From: Stagnimonas sp.
Lineage (GTDB): Bacteria > Pseudomonadota > Gammaproteobacteria > Nevskiales > Nevskiaceae
Direction: 5' to 3'
NCBI GenBank assembly: GCA_030696045.1
Contig: JAUYNO010000094.1
Coordinates: 1-64,000 of the forward strand
DNA: 64,000 nucleotides
A program made the translations under genes and the position numbers. Numbering within the stretch: position 1 is the first letter of the stretch; each line of letters starts with the position of its first letter. The notes below the pieces were generated by a model. That model saw only the letters and a program-made list of their open reading frames with translations. It had not been told where the DNA came from and made no database searches. Of this stretch, positions 53,858-62,202 are shown one piece after another.

Positions 53858-56038
53858 CTAGCCCTGCCCCAGCGCCCGCACCAGCAGCATGCGGACCACC
53901 TTGTCCTGCAGGCTGCGAGGCGCCACCAGCTGCATCCGCTCCAGGTAGGGTTGTGCTGACGCGGGGATGTCCCTGAAACGCAGCGCTTGTAGCACCAGTA
54001 GCCATTTCGGCCCCTCGGCCGCCGCCTTCTTCACCGCGCGCAAGGCCTTGCCGAGCCGGATCTCCTCGGCCGTCAGGTCGGTGCCAAACGGGAAGGCGGG
54101 AAACAGCCCCTGCTTGCGGAAACGGCCGAGCTTCTGCTCCAGGGCCGCCGGCGTGTTGTGCTGGAACTGCGAGGGAATCTGATACCCGGGCTCGATCTTG
54201 CCGCTCCGCTTGGCCTGGTCCAGCAAGGCCGGCTGAAAGCGCGAGTCGGCGATGTTGATGAGCGCTTTCGCGACCTCGCTGTCGGCGCGGCTGCGCAGAT
54301 CGGCGATGCCGTACTCGGTGATGACGATGTCGCGCAGGTGGCGGGGGATGGTGATGTGGCCGTAGTTGAAGACGATGTTGGAGCTGGGCTCGGTGGTCTT
54401 GCCCTCCTTGTCGCGCACGGCGCGGATCAGCAGGATCGAGCGCCCACCGGTGGTCGGCGAGTTGAGCTGGTGTGCCATCGCCACGAAGTTGTACTGACCG
54501 CCGACACCGGAGACCACCCGGCCGTCGGCCAGGCCATCGCTCATCACCGCGCCCGAGAGCGTGGCCATGATGCCGGTGTTGATGAAGCGCGCGTGCTGGC
54601 GCTGCTCCTTGTACAGGCGTGGATTGAGATCGAGTTGGTTGACCTTGTTGACGCCGGTCATGCTGATCTCGCGGCGCTGCGCCTCGGTCATGTCGCGCAG
54701 ACCCTGGTAGAAGTCGCGCGGGCCGAGGAAGAAAGCGCCGTGCAGCACGATGCCGTCGCGCAGCCGGCGGCCCAGGCAACGCTCGCCCATCACTTTCCGT
54801 GAATGCGGATCGGCGACATTGGCGATGATGCGTTCGCCATCGGGCGCGACCAAATAGCCCTGTTCGTAACGGGTGCCGTCGTTGAAGAAGCCGTGGCGCT
54901 GCAGGACTTCGAAGTCGCTGGTGCGGATCACCCGGACGCCCAGCGCCTCAAGCCGGTCCAGCACCTCCGGCTTCAAGTTTTCCGGATCGCAGCGGCCCTC
55001 GTTGATCAGCTGCTGCAGCGCCCAGAAATCGTAGACCTTGCGCTTCAGGATGCCGGCCTTGAGCAGGTGCCAGAAGCCGTCCACGAACATCTCAGAAGCG
55101 CCGTACAAGCCCCGGTCGAAGGGCGCTACGCCGCCGTCGCGGCGGATCAGGTCGCCGTACTCGTCGAGCGCCCCGAGCGCCTGCAGGGACTGCCCATACA
55201 ACTGGTTGCGGGCCTGCCGCGCCTGCAGCGCGTGGACGATGGCATCACCCAGAGCGCCGATGCCGATTTGCAAGGTGCCGCCGTCCTTCACCAGGGCCGA
55301 GGCGTAGAGGCCGATGGCATAGTCGGGCGTGGTCACCGCCAGCTTCGGCGTCGAGAACAGCGTCGTGCTGTAGCGGGGATGATCGACCAGGTAGTCGAAC
55401 TGCTCTGGCCCGAGCTCGGCATCGTGGGCCATGAACGGCAGCTGCTGGTTGACCAGGCCCACCACCGCGAACGGCCGGCCGCTGGCGCGCGCCAACGCGA
55501 TCAGCTCCGGGGCGGTATCCGGATTGCAGCTCAGGGAATAGCGCGTGCCCTGGGCGGTTTCGCGTTTGCAGACGATCTGCGCCGCGATATTGCAGCCCTG
55601 GGCGAAGACATCGCGCGCCGCGAAACTGTAGTTGGTGCTGATGTAGTTGCGCTGCGCGTGGGCGTTGTCGAGATTGCTGCCGGGCTTGAAGAAGAACTCC
55701 TTCACCTGGACATTGCCGGGCAGCCGCTGGGCGCGCAGGTCGAGCATGTAGTCGAGGTCGGGGCAATCGCCGTAGACGCGGTCGACGAAGGGCTGGAGGA
55801 AACGGCGCTCCAGTTCCGAGCCGGGTGCCGGCTTTTCCAGCGACAGCGCGGTGAGGATGGTCAGCGACAGATCGGGGTCGGCCTTGGCGCGGGCGTAGAG
55901 CGCATTGATCAGTTCGATGGGCTTGCCCAGGCCCAGGGGCAGGCCGATGCGCAGGTCCTTGCCCAGCTGGGCGATCAGGGCGTCGACGGCGGCTTCGACG
56001 GAGTCCAGCACGGTGGGGGCGGAGCGGGCTTCGGTCAT
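53858..56038 (-). CDS. Acetyl-CoA hydrolase/transferase family protein (long form)
   Basis: At 726 aa this protein is longer than the roughly 500-aa acetyl-CoA hydrolase or succinyl-CoA:acetate transferase. The N-terminal half has IGLPLGLGKPIELINALY and DGGTLQIGIGALGDAIVHAL. The C-terminal half has the AcetylCoA_hyd_C pattern: GVGGQYNFVAMAHQL, ILLIRAV, NIVFNYGHITIPRHL and VITEYGIADLRSRADSEVA. The family cleaves or exchanges CoA thioesters through a catalytic Glu. The extra length lies mainly in the middle (about residues 270-460), a region of unclear role. It is convergent with hemY and divergent from phaC across 56 nt, which suggests joint control of acyl-CoA flux (inference). Confidence 0.85.
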   Translation of the reverse strand: MTEARSAPTVLDSVEAAVDALIAQLGKDLRIGLPLGLGKPIELINALYARAKADPDLSLTILTALSLEKPAPGSELERRFLQPFVDRVYGDCPDLDYMLDLRAQRLPGNVQVKEFFFKPGSNLDNAHAQRNYISTNYSFAARDVFAQGCNIAAQIVCKRETAQGTRYSLSCNPDTAPELIALARASGRPFAVVGLVNQQLPFMAHDAELGPEQFDYLVDHPRYSTTLFSTPKLAVTTPDYAIGLYASALVKDGGTLQIGIGALGDAIVHALQARQARNQLYGQSLQALGALDEYGDLIRRDGGVAPFDRGLYGASEMFVDGFWHLLKAGILKRKVYDFWALQQLINEGRCDPENLKPEVLDRLEALGVRVIRTSDFEVLQRHGFFNDGTRYEQGYLVAPDGERIIANVADPHSRKVMGERCLGRRLRDGIVLHGAFFLGPRDFYQGLRDMTEAQRREISMTGVNKVNQLDLNPRLYKEQRQHARFINTGIMATLSGAVMSDGLADGRVVSGVGGQYNFVAMAHQLNSPTTGGRSILLIRAVRDKEGKTTEPSSNIVFNYGHITIPRHLRDIVITEYGIADLRSRADSEVAKALINIADSRFQPALLDQAKRSGKIEPGYQIPSQFQHNTPAALEQKLGRFRKQGLFPAFPFGTDLTAEEIRLGKALRAVKKAAAEGPKWLLVLQALRFRDIPASAQPYLERMQLVAPRSLQDKVVRMLLVRALGQG

Positions 56039-56094
56039 GGCAGGGGCTTGCGGCAGGCAGAGGCTAGAATTCTGGCACGCCCTCCAGGTCCCCC

Positions 56095-57246
56095 ATGCCC
56101 CTCACCGATCGCATCCCCGACCGCCTGGCCCAGCAGGCCGAGCGCGCCACCCTGTGGCTGACCCATGCGGTGGAGCGGCTGAGCGATGCCGACCGTTTCG
56201 TCGCCTCCGACCAGACCCCCTACGACCTGATCCACCGGAACGGCCTGCTGTCGGTGCGCCGCTACCGGCCGCTGCTTGAGACCGAGATCCTGGTCGGCGA
56301 GCAGACCCTCCCGGTGCGCAGAAAGCGGCACCGGGTGCCGATCGTGCTGGTGCCGCCGCTGGCCGCCGATCCGCTCAATTTCGACCTGCTGCCGCAGCGC
56401 AGCCTGGTGCGCTTCCTGCTCGCCCGCGGCTACAAGGTTTACCTGGTCGACTTCGGCAGCCCCGAGAGTGCCGACTCGCATCTCGGCCTCGCCGACTACA
56501 CCACCCGGATGCTGCCGGAGGCGCTCGCGAAGGTGCGACGCGACAGCCGCATCCAGCCGCTGTCGCTGTTCGGCTACTGCATGGGCGGGCTGTTCTGCCT
56601 GATCTACGCCGGCTGGTCGCACGACCGCCAGATTCGCAACATCGTCACCATCGCCAGCCCCATCGACGCCCACCAGGTCGGCGTCGCCGGCCAACTGCTG
56701 GCAGCGATGCGCGGGCCGATCAAGCTGGTGCGGCGCTACACGGCTTTTCGCATCCACAAGCTCGATCCGGCGCGGCTCAATGTGCCGGGCTGGGTGTCCT
56801 CGCTGGCGTTCAAGCTCACCAATCCGCTCGGCACCCTGACCAGCTATGTCGACCTGCTGATGAACCTCTGGGACCGCGACTACGTGGTACAGCACCAGAG
56901 CATGGCCGCCTGGTTCAACGACATGCACGCCTATCCGGGTGGCATCGTCCAGGACTTCGTGGTGCGGGTTGGCCTGGACAACGCGCTGTCGAAAGGCCGG
57001 GTGCCACTGGGGAAGGACCAGGAGGCCCTGCTGGACCGTATCGATGCCTCGCTGCTGGCCATCGCCGGCAGCAGCGACAAGATCGTCACCGTCGAAGCCG
57101 CGCGCAAGGTGATGGACATCGTCGGCAGCAGCGACAAGCAGTTCGAACTGGCACCCGGGGGGCACGCCGGCGTGTTCGCGGGCAGCAAGGCGCCAGCGAC
57201 CACCTGGACGCTGGCGGCCGACTTCCTGAGCACGCGTTCGAAATGA
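56095..57246 (+). CDS. phaC: PhaC-like poly(3-hydroxyalkanoate) synthase (class III-like size)
   Basis: This 383-aa alpha/beta hydrolase has the PHA synthase lipase-box variant GYCMGG with a catalytic Cys near residue 162. The other triad residues are in SSDKIV (Asp) and GGHAGVF (His). PIVLVPPLAADPLNFDL and KVYLVDFGSPE match PhaC. The size is that of class III PhaC, which normally needs the partner PhaE. No PhaE gene is visible in the window, so it may act with a remote partner or have another acyl-transfer role. A TAGAAT -10-like box lies at 56065-56070. The gene overlaps the next by 4 bp (ATGA). Confidence 0.85.
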   Translation: MPLTDRIPDRLAQQAERATLWLTHAVERLSDADRFVASDQTPYDLIHRNGLLSVRRYRPLLETEILVGEQTLPVRRKRHRVPIVLVPPLAADPLNFDLLPQRSLVRFLLARGYKVYLVDFGSPESADSHLGLADYTTRMLPEALAKVRRDSRIQPLSLFGYCMGGLFCLIYAGWSHDRQIRNIVTIASPIDAHQVGVAGQLLAAMRGPIKLVRRYTAFRIHKLDPARLNVPGWVSSLAFKLTNPLGTLTSYVDLLMNLWDRDYVVQHQSMAAWFNDMHAYPGGIVQDFVVRVGLDNALSKGRVPLGKDQEALLDRIDASLLAIAGSSDKIVTVEAARKVMDIVGSSDKQFELAPGGHAGVFAGSKAPATTWTLAADFLSTRSK

Positions 57247-57866
57247 CCAGCCTCGGCCAGTGGCTGGACCTGGTCGGCGTGGCCGCCAATGCCGTCGCCG
57301 GCGCGCTGGTCGCCGGCCGTCGCCAGTTCGACTGGCTGGGCGTGGCCGTAATCGCCGGCGTCACAGCCATCGGCGGCGGCACCGTGCGCGACCTGCTGCT
57401 GGACCGGCCGGTGTTCTGGATCGCCAATCCCGCCTACCTGCAGGCGGCGCTGGCGGCCACCGCCTTCACCCTGCTCTATGCGCGCACCCGCCGCATCCCG
57501 GAGCGGGTGCTGGAGAGCGCCGATGCGCTGGGCCTCGCCCTGTTCGGCATCGCCGGCGCCCGCATCGCCCTCGACCTGGGCCATGACGGCCTGATCGCGG
57601 TGGTGATGGGCGTCATCACCGGCAGTTTCGGCGGCCTGCTGCGCGACGTGCTCTGCAACGACATCCCGATGATCTTCCGCCAGGGCCAGTTCTACGCCAC
57701 CGCGATCATCCTCGGCTGCTCGCTCTACGTCGGCCTGATCGCGCTGGGCCTGGCGAACGATCTGGCCGCCGGCGCCGGCATGCTCGCCATCCTGGGCTTG
57801 CGGGTTGCCGCCGTGATCTGGAATCTGCGTCTACCGATCTTTCGCTTGCCGCCCGAAGAACCCTGA
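57243..57866 (+). CDS. UPF0126/TRIC-type membrane protein
   Basis: This 207-aa protein has about seven transmembrane helices in two repeated halves. Each half holds a family motif: AIGGGTVRDLLLDRPVFWI in the first and GSFGGLLRDVLCNDIPMIF in the second. This is the bacterial trimeric cation-channel-like family (YicG/UPF0126), shown structurally to resemble TRIC channels. It is coupled to phaC by a 4-bp overlap and precedes the MBL gene by 13 nt. A functional link to PHA is unknown. Confidence 0.92.
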   Translation: MTSLGQWLDLVGVAANAVAGALVAGRRQFDWLGVAVIAGVTAIGGGTVRDLLLDRPVFWIANPAYLQAALAATAFTLLYARTRRIPERVLESADALGLALFGIAGARIALDLGHDGLIAVVMGVITGSFGGLLRDVLCNDIPMIFRQGQFYATAIILGCSLYVGLIALGLANDLAAGAGMLAILGLRVAAVIWNLRLPIFRLPPEEP

Positions 57867-57879
57867 CCGAGCTGATCCG

Positions 57880-58851
57880 ATGAAATGGCCATTGCGAATC
57901 GGGCTGATCCTGCTGCTAGTCCTGGCCGCCGCCGTGGCGGTGATCCAGTGCTGGCGCCCAGGCCTGGCCGACTACGCGGCGCACCGCTATCCCGATAGCC
58001 CCATCCCCCCCGGCGCGCTGACCGCGACCTGGTTCGGGGTCACCGCCGTGCTGCTGCGCGATGGTCAGCATGCGGTGATGGCCGATCCCTTCTTCTCGCG
58101 CCCGCCCGGCATGCTCAATGCGCTGCTCAACCGCCGCATCGAGCCCGACGAAGCGCGCATCAGCGCCTGGCTGCAGCGGGCCGGTGTCGAGCATCTCGAT
58201 GCCGTGCTGGTCTCGCACTCGCACTACGACCACGCCATGGATGCCGGCGCGGTGGCACGACTGACCGGCGCCACCCTGCTGGGCTCCGAGAGCAGCCTCA
58301 ACATCGGCCGTGGCGCCGGCCTGCCGGAGTCGCAGCTGCGGCGGGTAGAACCGGGCGCGCGCTATCCGTTCGGCAGCTTTGGCGTCCGCTTCATCGAGAG
58401 CGCCCACGCGGGCGCGACCGGCGGCCGTCCGACCGGCGAGATCGACGCGCCGCTGGTGCCGCCGGCTCGCTACCTCGATTACCGGCTGGGCGGCACCTAC
58501 TCCATCGTCGTCGAGCACCCGCAGGGCCGGGTGCTGCTGCACGGCAGCGCCGGTTTCCGGCCGGGGATGCTGCGCGGCGAGCGGGCCGACCTGGTGTTCC
58601 TGGGCGTCGCCGCCGTTGACGATCTGGAGACCTACCTGCGCGAAACAGTCGGGACCGTCGGCGCCCGGCGCGTCATTCCCACCCACTGGGACGACTTCTG
58701 GCGACCGCTGGAACAGCCGCTGCGACCGCTGCCGCTGAGCCGCCTGGATCACATCCTGGCCGGGCTGAGGGCACATCCGGAGCTGCGGGTGCAGACCCTG
58801 GAGCCGGGGCAGACGGTGGCCCTGTTTCAGGCCTCGTCGTCACCCGAGTAG
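57880..58851 (+). CDS. Membrane-anchored MBL-fold hydrolase
   Basis: This 323-aa protein begins with a transmembrane anchor (IGLILLLVLAAAVAVIQCW). The metallo-beta-lactamase motif SHSHYDHAMD is complete (HxHxDH). Later metal-site candidates are ESAHAG and the C-terminal IPTHWDDFW. The opening ALTATWFGVTAVLLRDGQHAVMADPFFS resembles the UlaG/NAPE-PLD-like branch of MBL enzymes. The substrate is unknown. It is third in the phaC operon. Confidence 0.88.
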   Translation: MKWPLRIGLILLLVLAAAVAVIQCWRPGLADYAAHRYPDSPIPPGALTATWFGVTAVLLRDGQHAVMADPFFSRPPGMLNALLNRRIEPDEARISAWLQRAGVEHLDAVLVSHSHYDHAMDAGAVARLTGATLLGSESSLNIGRGAGLPESQLRRVEPGARYPFGSFGVRFIESAHAGATGGRPTGEIDAPLVPPARYLDYRLGGTYSIVVEHPQGRVLLHGSAGFRPGMLRGERADLVFLGVAAVDDLETYLRETVGTVGARRVIPTHWDDFWRPLEQPLRPLPLSRLDHILAGLRAHPELRVQTLEPGQTVALFQASSSPE

Positions 58852-58944
58852 CACCGCCTGGGTATCCCGACTCCGGGCGGCCGATTCGACAAAACCACGC
58901 AATAGGCGTACGGTTCGCGTCGCTGTACATCAAGTTTTAGAGTC

Positions 58945-59055
58945 CTGCGCGATCCAACCGCCCCCAAAGGCGGCTGCCTTCACTTCATGTTCTTTCTTTC
59001 TTGAGTGCACACCCCGCGGGCGATTTTGCCCGCATCAAGTAAGGATGAAAGCAAC
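58945..59055 (+). promoter_or_regulatory. Structured 5' leader of the cold-shock gene
   Basis: The leader holds a CCGCC-CCCAAA-GGCGG hairpin (58958-58973), a pyrimidine-rich stretch (TTCTTTCTTTCTTG) and a GCGGGC-GATTTT-GCCCGC hairpin (59016-59033) ending just before the AAGGA ribosome site. Long folded leaders that control translation by temperature are known for cspA-type genes. This one is inferred from position and folding. The promoter is not clear. Confidence 0.5.
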
Positions 59056-59268
59056 ATGAGCGATATCGCCACCGGCACCGTCAAGTGGTTCAACGACACC
59101 AAGGGCTTCGGCTTCATCACCCCCTCCGCGGGCGGTGAAGACCTGTTCGCCCACTTCAAGGAAATCCAGGGCGACGGCTTCAAGTCGCTGACGGAAGGCC
59201 AGAAGGTCGAGTACGTGGCTGCCCGCGGTCAGAAGGGCATGCAGGCCACCCGCATCCGCCCGGTCTAA
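59056..59268 (+). CDS. Cold-shock domain protein (CspA family)
   Basis: This is a 70-aa single cold-shock domain protein. [21 protein letters not shown] contains RNP1 (KGFGFI), and DLFAHF is RNP2. The track start at 59005 is too early; AAGGATGAAAGCAAC before the ATG at 59056 gives the ribosome site. These proteins bind single-stranded RNA and DNA and melt RNA structure. It is followed by a strong terminator. Confidence 0.97.
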   Translation: MSDIATGTVKWFNDTKGFGFITPSAGGEDLFAHFKEIQGDGFKSLTEGQKVEYVAARGQKGMQATRIRPV

Positions 59269-59285
59269 ACCCCGCGCGCTGCAAG

Positions 59286-59316
59286 AAAAGGCCGCACCTT
59301 CGGGTGCGGCCTTTTT
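59286..59316 (+). terminator. Rho-independent terminator of the cold-shock gene
   Basis: GGCCGCACC-TTCG-GGTGCGGCC with a stable UUCG-type loop and a T5 tract lies 21 nt past the stop codon. Confidence 0.95.
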
Positions 59317-59439
59317 CGTGGACGCTCGGTCGGCGCCGAGCACGGCCACTCGGCGCATGACCGCCTTCCATACCGAGCTTTCCGTCCTTTTGCCGGTGCG
59401 CCCGAGCGGCGGCGCCCCCAAGTGTTCCGACAAGACCTA

Positions 59440-59544
59440 TAGTGACTGCAACAAAGGATATCCAGGCCTAGCAGTCCGCCCTGCGGACGGGGGCCAAATC
59501 ATCCCCGGCTGGGATGGTTGGGGCTGGAATCGCGGAGGAGAAGC
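59440..59544 (+). promoter_or_regulatory. Possible structured leader of the PBP-like/barrel gene pair
   Basis: Between the csp terminator and the TTG start at 59545 there is no gene. The last 75 nt hold two hairpins: GTCCGC-CCT-GCGGAC (59474-59488), and GCCAAATCATCCC-CGGCT-GGGATGGTTGGGGC (59493-59524). I do not recognise a known riboswitch class. Confidence 0.35.
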
Positions 59545-60033
59545 TTGGGAAACGACGCGACCGTGTGGCAGCGCAGACCCGGCCTGGTGCGGGTGCTGGC
59601 GCTGTTGCTCGCGTTCTGCCTCGCCAGCGGCGCGCGCGCGGAGTCGGTCGAAGTGATAACCAGCCCGGACCGGGGCGATATCCAGATCGACCGGCCGATG
59701 CTGCAGGCGATCTACCTGATGCGCGTCCGCGAATGGCCCGACGGCAAGCCGGTGCGGGTGTTCGTTATGCCGGACAGCAGCGATACCCACGACCGGTTCA
59801 CCCGCGAAAAGCTGGGGACCTATCCCTATGTGCTGCATCGGGTCTGGGAGCGGATGGTGTACACCGGGACTGGCCTGGCCCCGGAGACGGTGCGTTCGGA
59901 GCAGGAGATGCGAGACAAGGTCAAGAAGACCGAGGGCGCGGTCGGCTATGTGCTGTCGAGAACCCGATCCGCCCGCGAGCCTGGCCCGATAGCCACGGCG
60001 TACCACCAGGAGGGCCAGCATGCGCAGCCCTGA
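59545..60033 (+). CDS. Periplasmic phosphate-binding-like (PstS-type) small protein
   Basis: This 162-aa protein is read from a TTG at 59545-59547, where GGAGGAG lies 4-5 nt upstream. The track start at 59518 lacks such a site. A signal peptide (VLALLLAFCLASGARA) precedes ESVEVITSPDRGDIQIDRPMLQAIYL. MRVREWPDGKPVRVFVMP, RFTREKLG and the late EGAVGYVL match the short PBP-like domain related to phosphate-binding proteins. These proteins are often encoded beside porins or sensor proteins. The ligand is unknown. The stop overlaps the next gene by 14 bp. Confidence 0.8.
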   Translation: MGNDATVWQRRPGLVRVLALLLAFCLASGARAESVEVITSPDRGDIQIDRPMLQAIYLMRVREWPDGKPVRVFVMPDSSDTHDRFTREKLGTYPYVLHRVWERMVYTGTGLAPETVRSEQEMRDKVKKTEGAVGYVLSRTRSAREPGPIATAYHQEGQHAQP

Positions 60034-61234
60034 GCGACCGCGACACCCCGGCGGCAGTTCGGCGCCAACCTGCGTGGCGCTGCTGGCCGCGCTGCTGACG
60101 GCCGCTCCGGCCCAGGCGCTGGACTACCAGGTGCACGGCTTCCTGGCCCAGGGCTTCGTGCTCAGCGAGGGCAATGATTTCTACGGCGGCAGTCACGACG
60201 GAACCCTCAATTTCTTCGAGGCGGGCTTGAACGGCTCGATGCGGCCAATACCCAAGCTGCTGCTGTCGGGCCAGGTGCTGGCGCGCGACGCCGGCGCCAC
60301 CGACAGCGGCGAGCTGCGCCTGGATTACGCCTTCGCCGACTACCAGGCCTGGGCCGAGCCCGAGGGCGTCGCCGGCCTGCGGCTGGGCCGGGTCAAGAAC
60401 CCCTATGGCCTGTTCAATGATTCCCGCGACGTGGTGTTCACCCGCCCGGGCATCCTGCTTCCGCTGTCGGTGTATTTCGAGGGCCAGGGCGCCCGCACCC
60501 TGCTGTTTTCCTCCGACGGCGCCCAGGCCTATGGCGGCCTGACCTTTGGCGGGCACTACCTGTCGGTGGTCGGCGGACTGTCTCCCAGCAAGACCCTGAG
60601 CAACGACGACCAGGAGCAGTTGTTCGGCGCACTGGCCGATCAGGGCGACGTCAGCCTGCACGAGTTCGGTTCGCTACGGCTGATGGACGAGTGGGGCGAC
60701 GGCCGCTGGGCGGCGGCGGCGTCCTACCTGCACGGCAACCTGCGGTTCGAGCCCAATCCCGGGGTGCCGCTCAGCGGCCAGGCCACGTTCGACCTTTACC
60801 TAGTGTCGCTGCGCTACAACGGCGAGCGCTACAGCCTGACGGGCGAGTACGGGGTGACGGCGAGTGAGTCCGAGTTCAACAGCTTCGGCACGGTCAGCCG
60901 CAGCACCAACACCAGCGACTCCTTGTATGTCCAGGCCGAGTACTTCCTGAACCCGCAATGGACCCTGATGGGCCGCTACGAGGCCGCCTTCGCCGACAGT
61001 GATGACCGCGACGGCAGCGAGTGCCTGGACGAGAACCAGATGCCCGGCAACTCCCACGGCTGCTACGCCCACGACCTGGGTGCCGGCCTGAGCTGGAAGC
61101 CGGACAAGCACTGGGGCCTGTGGGCCGAGTACCACTATATCCACGGCAGCTACACTGCCTCGCGTCAGGACAACAGCGGCGGCCTGGACCCGCACTGGTC
61201 GATGCTGCTGCTGATGGCCGCCTACCACTTCTGA
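60020..61234 (+). CDS. Outer-membrane beta-barrel protein (porin-like)
   Basis: This 404-aa protein has a signal peptide ending APAQA followed by LDYQVHGFLAQGF. The rest alternates amphipathic strands rich in Tyr, Trp and Gly (GRVKNPYGLFNDSRD, LYVQAEYFLNPQWTLMGRYE), and the chain ends in Phe (LMAAYHF), as outer-membrane barrels do. No specific porin family is recognised. A GGAGG site precedes the ATG inside the end of the upstream gene, and the overlap suggests coupled translation with the binding protein. Confidence 0.8.
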   Translation: MRSPERPRHPGGSSAPTCVALLAALLTAAPAQALDYQVHGFLAQGFVLSEGNDFYGGSHDGTLNFFEAGLNGSMRPIPKLLLSGQVLARDAGATDSGELRLDYAFADYQAWAEPEGVAGLRLGRVKNPYGLFNDSRDVVFTRPGILLPLSVYFEGQGARTLLFSSDGAQAYGGLTFGGHYLSVVGGLSPSKTLSNDDQEQLFGALADQGDVSLHEFGSLRLMDEWGDGRWAAAASYLHGNLRFEPNPGVPLSGQATFDLYLVSLRYNGERYSLTGEYGVTASESEFNSFGTVSRSTNTSDSLYVQAEYFLNPQWTLMGRYEAAFADSDDRDGSECLDENQMPGNSHGCYAHDLGAGLSWKPDKHWGLWAEYHYIHGSYTASRQDNSGGLDPHWSMLLLMAAYHF

Positions 61235-61239
61235 TTCCC

Positions 61240-61660
61240 AGGGCCTGTTAACGCCATGGGAGTCGCTGCGTTGCTGGCCCCAAGGCCGCCAGGCACGGCG
61301 CCGAACGACGCCAAGGCTGGAGCCTTGGCTAGGCCGGCAACGCCGCATGGCGGCCTTTGGGCCAGCAACCCTTCGGGGCGTGCTCGTGCCACGGTGCCTG
61401 AGCGTAGCGAGGTGGGTGCGGGCACGAGCACCTCCGGCGCCTCCCGCACCCCTTGCTTCGCAAACACCGTGTCGGCGCCGGACTGTTTTGGCGCATTGCG
61501 GCGTCAGCGAGTCTTTCGATGGCATCAACCATCGCGCAGACTCACTTCCTTGCACTGCGCCAAACGACTTGGCCCTCGGCGCGAAGTGACACAAAGTCAC
61601 TTCGCGATAAGCCGAGTCGCCTTCGGCCGCAGCGACCATTTAGTTGTGAACACGCCCTAA
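61240..61660 (+). mobile_element. MITE-like palindromic element, copy B (about 420 bp)
   Basis: Read on the plus strand, this copy matches the minus-strand reading of copy A in order. Degenerate terminal repeat (AGGGCCTGTTAAC…GTCGCTGCG) comes first, then TTGCTGGCCCCAAGGCCGCC, GGCGGCCTTTGGGCCAGCAA, TTTTGGCGCATTGCGGCGTC, CGATGGCATCAACCATCG, TGCACTGCGCCAAA, and the end CGCAGCGACCATTTAGTTGTGAACACGCCC. Two hairpin-forming insertions make it longer than copy A. It fills the 430 nt between the barrel gene and the thioesterase, ends 4 nt before the thioesterase ATG and has no credible ORF. Confidence 0.8.
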
Positions 61661-61664
61661 CCTC

Positions 61665-62102
61665 ATGGAACTGAAACTCAGCGCCGAGCAGCTCACCCAG
61701 CTGCTCAATGCCGCCTTCCCCAGCGGCAAGGGCGATCAGCCCATCCTGGTCGAGGAAGTGTGGCCCGGCCATGCCCGCATCCGCATGTGCTACCGCGAAT
61801 GGATGCAGCGACCGGGCAAGGTCTTGTCCGGCCCGACCCTGATGGCCGCCGCCGATACCGCCATGTACGTCGCGGTCATGGCCCATGTCGGCCCGGCGCT
61901 GATGGCGGTGACCGCCGACATGAACCTGCGCTTCCTCAACAAGGGCGCGCTCGGCGATGTGATCGCCGAGGCCGGCATCCTCAAGCTGGGCCGCAAGCTG
62001 GTGGTGATGGATACCCGGGTCTGGTCGGCGGCGGAGCCGGAGCGTCTGGTGCTGCACGCCACCGGCAGTTACGCCCTGCCACCGCCCGCGTCAGAATTTT
62101 GA
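61665..62102 (+). CDS. PaaI-type hotdog thioesterase
   Basis: This 145-aa protein shows the 4HBT/PaaI pattern: ARIRMCYREWMQRPGKVLSGPTLMAAADTAMYVAVM, where the (S)GP.L..AAD segment forms the long helix with its acidic active-site residue. MAVTADMNLRFLNKG and VWSAAEPERLVLHATGSYAL follow. It would hydrolyse an acyl-CoA thioester; the substrate is unknown. No Shine-Dalgarno sequence is seen (CGCCCTAACCTCATGG), and the MITE-like element ends 4 nt upstream. Confidence 0.88.
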   Translation: MELKLSAEQLTQLLNAAFPSGKGDQPILVEEVWPGHARIRMCYREWMQRPGKVLSGPTLMAAADTAMYVAVMAHVGPALMAVTADMNLRFLNKGALGDVIAEAGILKLGRKLVVMDTRVWSAAEPERLVLHATGSYALPPPASEF

Positions 62103-62202
62103 CGCCGCTGGACTGCCCGGCCGCTACGCTCATCGCCGATACCCGGCGGGGCAGTGGCGGGGTGGTGACACTGGCGGCACCCCCCATGGACGGGAGTCCT
62201 CC

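Noticed and set aside
59440-59530. Leader before the PBP-like gene as a c-di-GMP or other known riboswitch
   Set aside because: The conserved core sequences of the classes I know were not found; only two simple hairpins are supported.
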